A stretch of 64,000 nucleotides of DNA from Bacteroidales bacterium (GTDB lineage: Bacteria > Bacteroidota > Bacteroidia > Bacteroidales > Paludibacteraceae), in NCBI GenBank assembly GCA_004557405.1, contig SFDZ01000011.1, forward strand, positions 1 through 64,000. The letters are read 5' to 3'. Positions 46,047 to 55,216 of the stretch are shown here, piece by piece. How positions within the stretch are numbered: position 1 is the stretch's first letter; each line of letters starts with the position of its first letter. The notes below the pieces were generated by a model, which did not search any database, was not told the DNA's origin, and saw only the letters and a program-made list of their open reading frames with translations. Both the position numbers and the translations under genes were made by a program.

Positions 46047-48887
46047 TTACCGCGTGAGCAGTTGGCGCAGGAATGGTGCTGTGATGCTTTGGCTGCTTTG
46101 TGCTACTTGCTCCGGAGTGCCTTCGGCGACGATGCGTCCGCCGTTTTTGCCGGCTTCGGGTCCCATGTCGATGATGTGGTCGGCGCATTTTATCACATCG
46201 AGGTTGTGTTCGATGATGACTACCGTGTTGCCTCTGTCGACAAGCCGATTCAGTACGCCCAGCAGCACGCGTATGTCCTCGAAGTGCAGGCCTGTGGTGG
46301 GTTCGTCGAGCAGATAGAGTGTGCGACCGGTGTCGCGCTTGGCAAGTTCGGTGGCGAGTTTGATGCGCTGGCTCTCGCCGCCCGACAGCGTGGTACTCGA
46401 TTGCCCGAGTTTGATGTAACCCAAACCGACATCTTGCAGCACTTTTAGTTTATAGACAAATGTCGGCATGTTTTCGAAAAACTCCACTGCTTGATTGATG
46501 GTCATGTCCAGCACGTCGGCTATGGATTTGCCTTTGAAACGGACTTCGAGCGTTTCTCGATTGTAGCGTTTGCCGTGACACACTTCGCATGGTACATACA
46601 CATCTGGCAAGAAGTTCATTTTCAGTAACTTATAGCCGTTTCCGTCGCAGGCGCTGCAGCGTCCGCCGGCACTCTTGTAGTTGAATGAGAATCGTCCGGG
46701 TTTGTAACCGCGGATTTTCGATTCGGGCAGATTGACAAACAGATTGCGTATGTCGGTGAAGATGTTGGTGTAGGTGGCCGGATTCGACCGCGGCGAACGT
46801 CCGATGGGGGCTTGGTCCACTTCTACCACTTTGTCGATGTGTTCGACACCTTCGATGCTGTCGTAGGGCAGCGGAGTGGTGAGTGAATGGTAGAATTTTT
46901 GGCTCAATATAGGTTGTAATGTGCGGTTTATCAGTGTCGATTTGCCCGAGCCCGATACGCCCGTGATGCACACCAATTTGCCGAGCGGAATGCTTAAATC
47001 GGTGTGTTTCAGATTGTTGCCCGATGCGCCGCGCACGGTCAGTGTGTGGCCGTTGCCTTCGCGGCGTGTTGTCGGAATCGCTATCGCTGTTCGGTTGTTC
47101 AAATAGTTGGCGGTCAGTGTGTCGGTGGCCAGCATATCGGCGGGCGTTCCTTGAAAAACCACATTGCCGCCCAAGCGTCCGGCGCGTGGTCCCATATCGA
47201 CAATGTAGTCGGCGGCGCGCATCATGTCTTCGTCGTGTTCCACTACAATGACGGTGTTGCCTATGTCGCGCAGGCGTTTCAGCGAGTCGATGAGTTTGCG
47301 GTTGTCGCGTTGATGCAACCCGATGCTTGGCTCGTCCAAAATGTAAAGCACGTTGACAAGTTGCGAGCCTATCTGTGTGGCGAGGCGTATGCGCTGGCTC
47401 TCGCCGCCCGACAGCGATGCTGATGCGCGGTTGAGCGATAGATAGCCCAATCCGACGTCGATCAGGAATTGCAGGCGTGTTCGTATCTCTTTCAGAATCT
47501 CGGTGGCGATGGTCAACTGCTTGTCCGACAGTTTGTTGGGTAGTGCGATAATCCACTCTTGCAGTTCGTCCAACGGCAGTGCGGCCACTTCGGCAATGTT
47601 TTTGCCGTCGATGCGGAAGTGTAGCGCTTCGTGGTTGAGGCGTGCGCCGTGGCATTCGGGACATTCGGCAGTGGTGTAGAATTGGTTTGCCCATTTCTGT
47701 TCGGCGGCCGAGGCGTCGGTCGTCTCCTGCTGTATTTCGATGTAGCGCAAAATGCCTTCGTAGGCAGCAAAATAGTTGGTGTCGTTGCCCAACGAGGCGT
47801 TTTTGATTTGCAAACGTTCGTCCGAACCGTTCAAAATTTCGTCGAGCGCGTCGTCGGGAATGTCGGCGATGGGTGTTTTCAGTGTTACATCGTATTTTTC
47901 GCAGATGGCTTTTATCTGCCAGAAAATTAGCGAGTTCGTCTCTTTGCCGAGAGGCGCGATGCCGCCTTGTGCGATGCTCAATTTGCGGTTGGGAATGATT
48001 TTCTCGATGTCTATTTGGTTGATAACGCCGAGTCCTTTGCAACGCGGACAAGCGCCTTTTGGCGTGTTGAACGAAAAGTTGTGTGGCGCCGGCTCGTTGT
48101 ACGAAATGCCCGACGTGGGACACATCAGATGGCGCGATAGGTAGCGTGGTTCGGCGCCGTCTTTCTCGAGCAGCATCACCACACCGTCGCCTTGCTGCAT
48201 GGCGGTTTGCAGACTTTTGCGCAGGCGTTTTTCGTCCTTGCGGGCTACTATCAGTTTGTCGATTACGATTTCGATGTCGTGATTTTTGTAGCGGTCGAGT
48301 TTCATGCCGAAGGTTATTTGGCGCATCTCGCCGTCGATGCGTACATTCAGGTAACCTTTGCGGCGAATGCTCTCAAACAACTCTTTGTAGTGTCCTTTGC
48401 GTCCTTTGACTACGGGTGCCAGCATGTAGCAGGCTTTGCCGTCGTATTCGGCAAAAATCAGTTCGATAATTTGGTCGTCGGTGTATTTCACCATCTTTTC
48501 GCCGGTGATGTGCGAATAGGCTTCGCCGGCTCGTGCGTACAACAGACGCAGAAAATCGTAAATCTCGGTAGTGGTGCCAACGGTCGAACGCGGATTTTTG
48601 TTCGTCGTTTTCTGCTCGATGGCGATGACCGGACTGAGTCCCGAAATCTTATCGACATCGGGACGCTCCATGTTGCCCATAAAGTGGCGCGCGTATGCCG
48701 AAAAAGTCTCGATGTAACGGCGCTGCCCTTCGGCGTAAATGGTGTCGAATGCCAACGACGACTTGCCGCTGCCGCTCAATCCGGTGATTACCGTCAGCGA
48801 GTTGCGTGGAATCGTTACATCGATGTTGCGCAGGTTGTGCACGCGCGCTCCCATCACTTCGATATGACCTTCTTCGTGGGTGGACAT
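46047..48887 (-). CDS. uvrA: Excinuclease ABC subunit A
   Basis: UvrA finds bulky DNA damage and loads UvrB. With the start at MSTHEEGHIEVMGARVHNLR it is 946 aa, normal for the family. It has two ABC modules: Walker A GLSGSGKSSLAFD and GVSGSGKSTLINRT, signatures LSGGESQRIRLA and LSGGESQRIKLA, and Walker B followed by LLDEPTTGLH. Zinc modules are complete (MCPTSGISY with CPRCKGLG; CSACDGNGY with CEVCHGKRYNRETLEV). The 16-residue longer frame is rejected because the promoter lies in it. Confidence 0.97.
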   Translation of the reverse strand: MSTHEEGHIEVMGARVHNLRNIDVTIPRNSLTVITGLSGSGKSSLAFDTIYAEGQRRYIETFSAYARHFMGNMERPDVDKISGLSPVIAIEQKTTNKNPRSTVGTTTEIYDFLRLLYARAGEAYSHITGEKMVKYTDDQIIELIFAEYDGKACYMLAPVVKGRKGHYKELFESIRRKGYLNVRIDGEMRQITFGMKLDRYKNHDIEIVIDKLIVARKDEKRLRKSLQTAMQQGDGVVMLLEKDGAEPRYLSRHLMCPTSGISYNEPAPHNFSFNTPKGACPRCKGLGVINQIDIEKIIPNRKLSIAQGGIAPLGKETNSLIFWQIKAICEKYDVTLKTPIADIPDDALDEILNGSDERLQIKNASLGNDTNYFAAYEGILRYIEIQQETTDASAAEQKWANQFYTTAECPECHGARLNHEALHFRIDGKNIAEVAALPLDELQEWIIALPNKLSDKQLTIATEILKEIRTRLQFLIDVGLGYLSLNRASASLSGGESQRIRLATQIGSQLVNVLYILDEPSIGLHQRDNRKLIDSLKRLRDIGNTVIVVEHDEDMMRAADYIVDMGPRAGRLGGNVVFQGTPADMLATDTLTANYLNNRTAIAIPTTRREGNGHTLTVRGASGNNLKHTDLSIPLGKLVCITGVSGSGKSTLINRTLQPILSQKFYHSLTTPLPYDSIEGVEHIDKVVEVDQAPIGRSPRSNPATYTNIFTDIRNLFVNLPESKIRGYKPGRFSFNYKSAGGRCSACDGNGYKLLKMNFLPDVYVPCEVCHGKRYNRETLEVRFKGKSIADVLDMTINQAVEFFENMPTFVYKLKVLQDVGLGYIKLGQSSTTLSGGESQRIKLATELAKRDTGRTLYLLDEPTTGLHFEDIRVLLGVLNRLVDRGNTVVIIEHNLDVIKCADHIIDMGPEAGKNGGRIVAEGTPEQVAQSSQSITAPFLRQLLTR

Positions 48888-48912
48888 CTTTTTTTTGCTG
48901 TTTGCGAATCTG

Positions 48913-48943
48913 CAAAGATACGGATTTTTTGCCATTTGTGCAA
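48913..48943 (-). promoter_or_regulatory. Promoter of uvrA
   Basis: On the minus strand TTG (48943-48941), 20 bases, then TATCTTTG (48920-48913), 25 bases before the ATG at 48887. Confidence 0.75.
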
Positions 48944-49008
48944 TAAATTGTGTGTAGTGGTACGCTTTTTGTTATGATTTTTATCGAAAAAAGATAAAAT
49001 CTCAATTT

Positions 49009-49251
49009 ATGTTTTCGTTAGTTAGTGCCTTGATTTTTGTTCCGTGTTTGCTGTTTTTGCTGATAGTTGTGTTGGGTGTTAACCTGTTGCGTATGTCGTT
49101 TGGCGGCAAAACGCGTCGCAAATCGGCAGCGGATGCGCAACGCACTGATAAAAAAAACGATAATCGCCGCCAACGCATCAAATCGCAATTCAAACAAGAG
49201 GGCGAATATGTCGATTTCGAAGAAGTGCCTGACATTATAACCGAAAAATAA
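49009..49251 (+). CDS. DUF4834-family small membrane protein
   Basis: An 80-aa protein of the Bacteroidota family DUF4834. One N-terminal membrane segment (FSLVSALIFVPCLLFLLIVVLG) is followed by a basic linker (GGKTRRKSAADAQRTDKKND) and the family-typical end GEYVDFEEVPD. It is predicted to be an inner-membrane protein with a cytoplasmic tail. It lies divergent from uvrA and upstream of pckA, which has its own promoter. Function unknown. Confidence 0.85.
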   Translation: MFSLVSALIFVPCLLFLLIVVLGVNLLRMSFGGKTRRKSAADAQRTDKKNDNRRQRIKSQFKQEGEYVDFEEVPDIITEK

Positions 49252-49333
49252 CGAAAAAGTTGGTTTCTGCAGTCATTTTGTCAGTTTCGTAAACAAAAAT
49301 AGATGCTGTACGCAGAAAAAATGATAGTATCTT

Positions 49334-49364
49334 TTTGTCAAGATAAAAAAAAACTGTAACTTTG
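49334..49364 (+). promoter_or_regulatory. Promoter of pckA
   Basis: TTTG (49334-49337), 19 bases, then TAACTTTG (49357-49364). The leader of about 65 bases contains AGGAG at 49394-49398, too far from the ATG to be the ribosome binding site; the region just before the ATG is A-rich, as common in this phylum. Confidence 0.8.
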
Positions 49365-49436
49365 CACCTTAATTTAATGCGGTTGCATCATTAGGAGTAA
49401 TTTGAATAATTTTTTTACATAAAAAACAAAAACAAC

Positions 49437-51131
49437 ATGGCAAATTTAGATTTAACCAAGTATGGAATCACGGGCACGACCGAGATTCTGCACAATCCCT
49501 CTTACGAAGTGTTGTTCGAAGAGGAAACCAAAGAAGGTTTGACCGGTTTCGACAAAGGTCAACTTACCGAACTTGGCGCAGTTAATGTGATGACCGGCGT
49601 TTACACCGGCCGTTCGCCCAAGGACAAATACATTGTGGACGACGCACAGAGCCACAACAACGTTTGGTGGACTTCCGATGCCTACAAAAACGACAACCAC
49701 CCCATGTCGGAAGAGGTGTGGGCTACCGTAAAAGACATCGCCAAAAAAGAACTCAGCAACAAACGCCTGTTCGTGGTAGATGCTTTCTGCGGCGCCAACA
49801 AAGACACCCGCATGGCGGTTCGTTTCATCGTCGAGGTAGCATGGCAGGCACACTTCGTTACCAACATGTTCATCCAACCGACGGCTGAAGAACTCGAGAA
49901 CTTTGAGCCTAACTTCGTAATCTACAACGCTTCGAAAGCCAAAGTAGAGAACTACAAAGAACTTGGACTCAACTCCGAAACCTGTGTGGCCTTCAACACC
50001 ACCAGCCGCGAACAAGTCATCATCAACACATGGTACGGCGGCGAGATGAAAAAAGGTATGTTCTCCATGATGAACTACTACCTCCCGCTGCAAGGCATCG
50101 CTTCGATGCACTGCTCGGCCAATACCGATATGAACGGCGAGAACACCGCCATCTTCTTCGGTCTCTCCGGCACCGGTAAAACCACCCTTTCGACCGACCC
50201 GAAACGTCTGCTCATCGGCGACGACGAGCACGGATGGGACGACAACGGCGTGTTCAACTTCGAGGGCGGCTGCTATGCTAAAGTTATCAACCTCGACAAA
50301 GAGAGCGAACCCGATATTTACAACGCTATTCGCCGTAACGCACTCCTCGAGAACGTAACCGTGGCCGAAGATGGTAAAATCGACTTCGCCGACAAGAGCA
50401 CAACCGAGAACACCCGCGTTTCGTATCCTATCGACCACATCGAGAAGATTGTTCGCCCCGTGTCCGCCGGTCCCGCGGCCAAAAACGTCATATTCCTTTC
50501 GGCCGACGCTTTCGGCGTGCTACCTCCTGTCAGCATCCTGACGCCCGAACAAACGAAGTACTACTTCCTCTCCGGCTTCACCGCCAAGTTGGCCGGCACC
50601 GAACGCGGCATCACCGAGCCGACACCGACTTTCTCCGCTTGCTTCGGACAGGCGTTCCTCGAACTGCATCCTACGAAATATGCCGAAGAACTCGTGAAGA
50701 AAATGGAAAAATCGGGTGCAAAAGCCTACCTCGTGAACACCGGCTGGAACGGCACCGGCAAACGTATCTCCATTAAAGATACGCGCGGTATTATCGATGC
50801 TATTCTCGGTGGCGACATTCTCAACGCTCCTACCAAAACGATTCCTTATTTCAATTTCGAGGTTCCGACGGAATTGCCCGGCGTTGACCCGAAAATCCTT
50901 GACCCGCGCGACACCTACGCTGACGCTGCACAATGGGAAGAAAAAGCAAAAGATTTGGCAGGTCGCTTTGTGAAAAACTTTGGCAAATATACCACCAACG
51001 AAGCCGGCAAGGCACTTGTGGCTGCCGGTCCGTGCTTGGAGGTTGCTGCTCCCGAAGCCGCTGCCTGCGATGCAAAAGCCGACAAAGGTTGCTGCATTTG
51101 CAATTGGTTCAAAAAATTGTTCTGCAAATAA
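49437..51131 (+). CDS. pckA: ATP-dependent phosphoenolpyruvate carboxykinase with Cys-rich tail
   Basis: Interconverts oxaloacetate and PEP with ATP/ADP; in fermenting Bacteroidota it usually fixes CO2 toward succinate. Visible marks: YTGRSPKDKYIVDD, IINTWYGGEMKKGMFSMMNY, the P-loop FFGLSGTGKTTLS (about residues 240-252), LIGDDEHGWDD and GCYAK. The enzyme is normally about 535 aa; this one is 564 aa. The extra end (after KALVAAGPCLE) is alanine-rich and closes with five cysteines (C544, C552, C553, C555, C563) in ADKGCCICNWFKKLFCK. The frame is continuous up to the stop and the terminator, so it is not an obvious error. Codon use is strongly biased, as in highly expressed genes. Confidence 0.96.
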   Translation: MANLDLTKYGITGTTEILHNPSYEVLFEEETKEGLTGFDKGQLTELGAVNVMTGVYTGRSPKDKYIVDDAQSHNNVWWTSDAYKNDNHPMSEEVWATVKDIAKKELSNKRLFVVDAFCGANKDTRMAVRFIVEVAWQAHFVTNMFIQPTAEELENFEPNFVIYNASKAKVENYKELGLNSETCVAFNTTSREQVIINTWYGGEMKKGMFSMMNYYLPLQGIASMHCSANTDMNGENTAIFFGLSGTGKTTLSTDPKRLLIGDDEHGWDDNGVFNFEGGCYAKVINLDKESEPDIYNAIRRNALLENVTVAEDGKIDFADKSTTENTRVSYPIDHIEKIVRPVSAGPAAKNVIFLSADAFGVLPPVSILTPEQTKYYFLSGFTAKLAGTERGITEPTPTFSACFGQAFLELHPTKYAEELVKKMEKSGAKAYLVNTGWNGTGKRISIKDTRGIIDAILGGDILNAPTKTIPYFNFEVPTELPGVDPKILDPRDTYADAAQWEEKAKDLAGRFVKNFGKYTTNEAGKALVAAGPCLEVAAPEAAACDAKADKGCCICNWFKKLFCK

Positions 51132-51188
51132 TTTGGCGAACCGGCACAAAACTCGAAAAAGTGTTTTGTAATCATAACTCAAAAGGAG

Positions 51189-51219
51189 GCGCTGCAAGTC
51201 GATGCTTGCGGCGCTTTTT
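51189..51219 (+). terminator. Terminator of pckA
   Basis: GCGCTGCAAG and CTTGCGGCGC form a 10-bp stem with one G-U pair around TCGATG, then five T residues. It lies between converging pckA and comEC. Confidence 0.85.
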
Positions 51220-51230
51220 GTGCGTGGTTT

Positions 51231-53285
51231 CTATTTGGTCAGATGTAGTGCGCCCTGTTCTTTGACGGCGTAGAAGTTGATGCCGTTGTCGGAGGCTAAC
51301 TTGCTGAATTTGGCGTTGTTGCGCGCATATACATCGCCTGTGGTGATGAGTGTGGACGGGCGTATGTGTAGGAATAATTCTTCCGAAGGATAGACGTCGC
51401 GCGTTACAATCAGATAATCGACGGCAAGTTGTTGGTCGGTGGTGCTGCGGCGGAACAAATTCCGGTCGAGTAACAGCCATGTTTGGCCGTCGAGAGTGAA
51501 GACTTTCGATGCTAACGTGCTGTCGCACACAAAGTTGGGCGTTGGTGCCGACAAGCGTAGCCAATGGTCGGATGTCGTGCGGCGCGCAACGAGGCTGTCG
51601 TTGGTCAGAACACGATTTTCGGTGCGCGTTATTTTGTTGACAATCACCGTTTTCGAGTGATTGAAGACGACGACTTCGTTGGTTGTCAGCGAGGTGTAGT
51701 TGTGCCAAATTTGCAAGCCCACAACGGCCAAAATGGCGGCAAGCATTGTTGCTAAATAGTTGAACGACAGTCGATAACAACAAAATCCGCATGCTACGAT
51801 GGCGATGTAGAGCAACAACACCTGCCACGCGTCGATCCACACAAACGAGAGCGCGTGCGGTAAACTTTCGATGCAGGTGATGAGGAAATACATCGATTTC
51901 AAGATGGCATTGAGTATCCAGGCCACCGCTAATCCGAGGTATGGAATCCATGCCACGACAAACAGTAAAATAGCGGTGTACAATATCAGCGTGGCGGCCG
52001 GAATCACTACAAAGTTGCTCAATAGGAAATAGGTCGGAAATTGGTGAAAATAATACACCGACAGTGGCGCTGTGCCGATTTGCGCTGCCAACGACACGGC
52101 AGTTAGTTCCCACGCCCAGCGCAGCCAACGCTGTTTGATGTAAAGCAACCCGACAATGCGCGGCTGAAAATAGATAATGGCCAAAACGGCACTATAACTG
52201 AGTTGGAAACCGACGTCGAACAGCAATGTCGGGCGGTAGAGCAGCAATACGAACGCCGACAGAAAGATGGTGTTGTAGGTTTGCGATTTGCGTCCCAGCA
52301 GGCCGCCTAATGCCATGAACGAAAACATCACCGTGGCGCGCATCACCGAGGGCGACAGTCCCGTAATGAATGCGTAGAACCACAAAAATACGATGATAAG
52401 GGTGGAACGGAGATGTTCGTTGCGTTTGCTTTTGCGAAAAACGAGCGACAACAACCAATTCAATACCGCATAGATGATGCCGACATGCAAGCCGCTGACA
52501 GCCAAAACGTGCGATGCACCTGTGGTGCTGAAACTCTCGCGCAGCTCGGGTGTGAGGGCGTCTTTGTAGCCGAGCGTGAGGGCGGCCAACATGCCAAACT
52601 CGTTGCCCGACAAGCCCATCTTGCGATAGACGGACAAGAGGTAGCTGCGGCAGTCGTCGGCTATGCCTCTGATGGAAAAATTGTCGGCTTGCTGACTGAT
52701 ACAGCGCCAATCGCCGGCCGGCACATAGCCTGTGCCTCCGATGCCTTGACGGCGTAAATAGTTGCCGTAGTCAAATTCTTCGGGATTGCCGTTTGGTTGC
52801 GGCCGTCCGATGGCTGTCGATACCAATAGTGTGGTGCCGCGTTGCAGTGCAAGTGCCGCCGAGTCTTTGGCGATGTACAAAATCACTTGTCCGGCGGTGG
52901 CGTGTTGACCGCAACTGTCGCTGAAACTGTGTAGTCGGGCGTGGCACATGACACTGCGCTCTTTTTCTATCGGTGCTGCGGTGATGGTGGCTTCGTAGAT
53001 GCCTTGTTGTCGGTCGAAATCGAGCGTGGCGCGTTGGTCGAAGGTGTGCCACAACTGCATACCGATGGCGGCGAGCACACCGACCGTGCCGATACCGAAA
53101 ATGTGTCGCAGTCGGTATTCGATAGTGGCATTTTTGATTACTAATGCAGTGATAATCAGTGCGCAACCGATAGTTGCGGATGCGAGTGCAATCCACGGAT
53201 TGTAGCCGAAACATTCGGCTGCGACGATGCCCGTAGCCAAAAATGCGAATAGGCGCAAGAAGGGTGTCTTGGCAAAGAAATTCAA
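51231..53285 (-). CDS. comEC: ComEC/Rec2-type DNA uptake channel
   Basis: A 684-aa polytopic membrane protein. N-terminal helices and a DUF4131-like beta region (LLVSTAIGRPQPNGNPEEFDYG, YLRRQGIGGTGYVPAG) lead into the competence domain with AALTLGYKDALTPELRESF, FSTTGASHVLAVSGLHVGII and GLSPSVMRATVMFSF. This predicts the inner-membrane channel for single-stranded DNA in natural transformation. The C-terminal part (about residues 520-684) lacks the HxHxDH metallo-beta-lactamase motif of the Bacillus-type protein. It is the last gene of a unit with the isoprenyl synthase and the hypothetical protein. Competence in this organism is not shown. Confidence 0.9.
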   Translation of the reverse strand: MNFFAKTPFLRLFAFLATGIVAAECFGYNPWIALASATIGCALIITALVIKNATIEYRLRHIFGIGTVGVLAAIGMQLWHTFDQRATLDFDRQQGIYEATITAAPIEKERSVMCHARLHSFSDSCGQHATAGQVILYIAKDSAALALQRGTTLLVSTAIGRPQPNGNPEEFDYGNYLRRQGIGGTGYVPAGDWRCISQQADNFSIRGIADDCRSYLLSVYRKMGLSGNEFGMLAALTLGYKDALTPELRESFSTTGASHVLAVSGLHVGIIYAVLNWLLSLVFRKSKRNEHLRSTLIIVFLWFYAFITGLSPSVMRATVMFSFMALGGLLGRKSQTYNTIFLSAFVLLLYRPTLLFDVGFQLSYSAVLAIIYFQPRIVGLLYIKQRWLRWAWELTAVSLAAQIGTAPLSVYYFHQFPTYFLLSNFVVIPAATLILYTAILLFVVAWIPYLGLAVAWILNAILKSMYFLITCIESLPHALSFVWIDAWQVLLLYIAIVACGFCCYRLSFNYLATMLAAILAVVGLQIWHNYTSLTTNEVVVFNHSKTVIVNKITRTENRVLTNDSLVARRTTSDHWLRLSAPTPNFVCDSTLASKVFTLDGQTWLLLDRNLFRRSTTDQQLAVDYLIVTRDVYPSEELFLHIRPSTLITTGDVYARNNAKFSKLASDNGINFYAVKEQGALHLTK

Positions 53286-53326
53286 TGGTGCGGCGTTGGT
53301 GTGTTAGTTATTCGAATTTCGGGTTT

Positions 53327-54037
53327 TCACGCGATGTCGCTTTCGGGCGTCAGCGGCTCCTCGCCTTTGCGCAGATAGTACACAATGCCGCAATCGGTGC
53401 AGGCTTTCCAGCGTTTGTAGGGCGGTTGCGCGGCGTAGTTTTTCTCTATCGAGTCCCAAATGTCGCGAATCAGTATGTCGATTTTTTTGCGCATCTCGAC
53501 CACGTTTTCGAGGTTGCGTGCCGTGCTGCTTTGATGCACTTTTTGGCTGTTTTTGTATTCTTTGAAAATGTCGTAATGCACTTTCACTTTAGCAATCGAC
53601 GGATTTTGAAGTGGTGCTCCGCCGTTGCGCATACGCTCGTTTTCGCCATCGATGATATTGCGTCCCCAATCGGTGATGGCTTGTTCGTTGGTCAAGTCGG
53701 GCAGCGTAAAGTTGTCGGGATCTAATTTGTAGAACCGTTTGTATTCTTTTTTGATTTCGCCGCGAATGACCGACAAGTTCAACACTTGTATGAAGTGCGA
53801 GATGTAGAGTCGCGCGTTACGCACTATTTGCTGGTATTTTTTGTTGGCATTTACCTGATTTTCAAATGTTTGGTTGTATAGTTGCACCAAATTCAAAAAC
53901 AGCGGATACGATGTGCGTGCATCGTTCAGTTGCTTGTACGACAGCGGCAACTCCGGCAATGTCTCGTCTATATCGACGATGCGTTCCAAGGCGCGCAACC
54001 GCGCTTGATCGGTGTTTGGTAGGCGACGATAGGGCAT
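53327..54037 (-). CDS. Conserved hypothetical protein between isoprenyl synthase and comEC
   Basis: A 236-aa soluble protein whose family I do not know by name. It is mostly helical and charged: LPELPLSYKQLNDARTSYPL, then NQTFENQVNANKKYQQIVRN, ARLYISHFIQVLNLSVIRGE, and RKKIDILIRDIWDSIEKNY. The end has a short Cys pair in WKACTDCGIVYYLRKGE, which looks like a small metal-binding or knuckle element but only two cysteines are present. No signal peptide or membrane segment. It lies 37 bases after the isoprenyl synthase and 41 bases before comEC. Confidence 0.8.
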   Translation of the reverse strand: MPYRRLPNTDQARLRALERIVDIDETLPELPLSYKQLNDARTSYPLFLNLVQLYNQTFENQVNANKKYQQIVRNARLYISHFIQVLNLSVIRGEIKKEYKRFYKLDPDNFTLPDLTNEQAITDWGRNIIDGENERMRNGGAPLQNPSIAKVKVHYDIFKEYKNSQKVHQSSTARNLENVVEMRKKIDILIRDIWDSIEKNYAAQPPYKRWKACTDCGIVYYLRKGEEPLTPESDIA

Positions 54038-54074
54038 GGCATGTTTCTTTTTTAAGGTTATTGTTTGTGGTTTG

Positions 54075-55031
54075 TTAGAGGTTTCGTCCCATGAGTTTTG
54101 CGGCCAATTCGGCGAGTGGTTTTTTGTCGTTTTTGTGGCCTGTTATGCGCTCCAAATGGTTCAGTGCTTGTTGATAACGTTCGCCGATGGCGTTTTCGCA
54201 CGCTTTGTCGGCTCCGAATTGTTGATAAAATTTTGTTACGATGGCAATTTTTTCGGCCTCGTTCAGTTGCTTGTCGGCCATGGTTTGCTTGAGCATTTGG
54301 CGTTGTGCGGCGTCGGCGTTGTTGAGTGCGGTGATGAGCAAGAATGTCTTTTTGCCGCAGACAATGTCGCCGCCGATGCGTTTCCCGAATGTGTCGGCAT
54401 TCCCGAATGTGTCCAAATAGTCGTCGCGCAATTGGAATGCGATGCCGATGTCGATGCCGAAATCGTACAGTAGTTGTGCATCCGATTCGTTGGCGCCGGC
54501 CACCAAGGCGCCCATCTTCAGAGCGGCAGCCAGCAGCACGGCCGTTTTTAGGCGAATCATCTCGAAATATTCATCCATTGTAGCCTCTTCGCAGAGTTCT
54601 AAGTTGACATCAAACTGCTGACCTTCACATACTTGCAGCGCTGTTTTGGTGAATAGCGGCAGAATTTGCGCGAGTTGTTTTTCGGACAGTTGTTCCAGCA
54701 ATTCGTAGGCTTTTATCATCATGGCATCGCCACTGAGAATGGCGGTGTTGTCGTTCCATTTACGGTGTACGGTTGGGCGTCCGCGCCGCATGTCGGCGTT
54801 GTCCATGATGTCGTCGTGCAGCAGTGTGAAGTTGTGAAATACCTCGATGGCCAATGCGGCGGGTAATGCGGCATCGCGTGTGCCGCCGAATAGTTCGCAA
54901 CCCATCAGTACTAATTGCGGGCGAATCCGTTTGCCGCCGCTCTCGAGCGCATAGCCAATCGGTTGGTAGAGTTGCTGCGGTGCGATGTTCCAATCGAGGC
55001 GTTTTAGTTGTTGTTCGATGTAGTGTTGCAC
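54075..55031 (-). CDS. Short-chain polyprenyl (farnesyl/geranylgeranyl) diphosphate synthase
   Basis: A 318-aa trans-isoprenyl diphosphate synthase joining IPP to allylic diphosphates. The first Asp-rich motif is LLHDDIMDNADMRRGRPTVH (DDIMD), preceded by FHNFT; the second is FQLRDDYLDTFG (DDYLD). GGKRIRPQLVL (substrate-binding Lys and Arg) is also typical. The Phe before the first motif suggests a short product (C15 or C20), but chain length cannot be fixed from sequence. The start is GTG: there is no in-frame ATG before the conserved part. First gene of a three-gene unit. Confidence 0.93.
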   Translation of the reverse strand: MQHYIEQQLKRLDWNIAPQQLYQPIGYALESGGKRIRPQLVLMGCELFGGTRDAALPAALAIEVFHNFTLLHDDIMDNADMRRGRPTVHRKWNDNTAILSGDAMMIKAYELLEQLSEKQLAQILPLFTKTALQVCEGQQFDVNLELCEEATMDEYFEMIRLKTAVLLAAALKMGALVAGANESDAQLLYDFGIDIGIAFQLRDDYLDTFGNADTFGKRIGGDIVCGKKTFLLITALNNADAAQRQMLKQTMADKQLNEAEKIAIVTKFYQQFGADKACENAIGERYQQALNHLERITGHKNDKKPLAELAAKLMGRNL

Positions 55032-55216
55032 GATTGTCTGAATTTCAGTTTGTTACTGCTGCGAAGATAGTTATTTTTTTTTACATTTTGCCCATTCGCT
55101 GCTAAAAATAACCAAGTTTAACTAATTTTATTATAAATTAACTACAAAAAAGGCGCATTCAGAATAAAATGCGTCCTTCTTGTGTTGGTCGAATCGGTGG
55201 TCGGTGCGGCGGCGGT

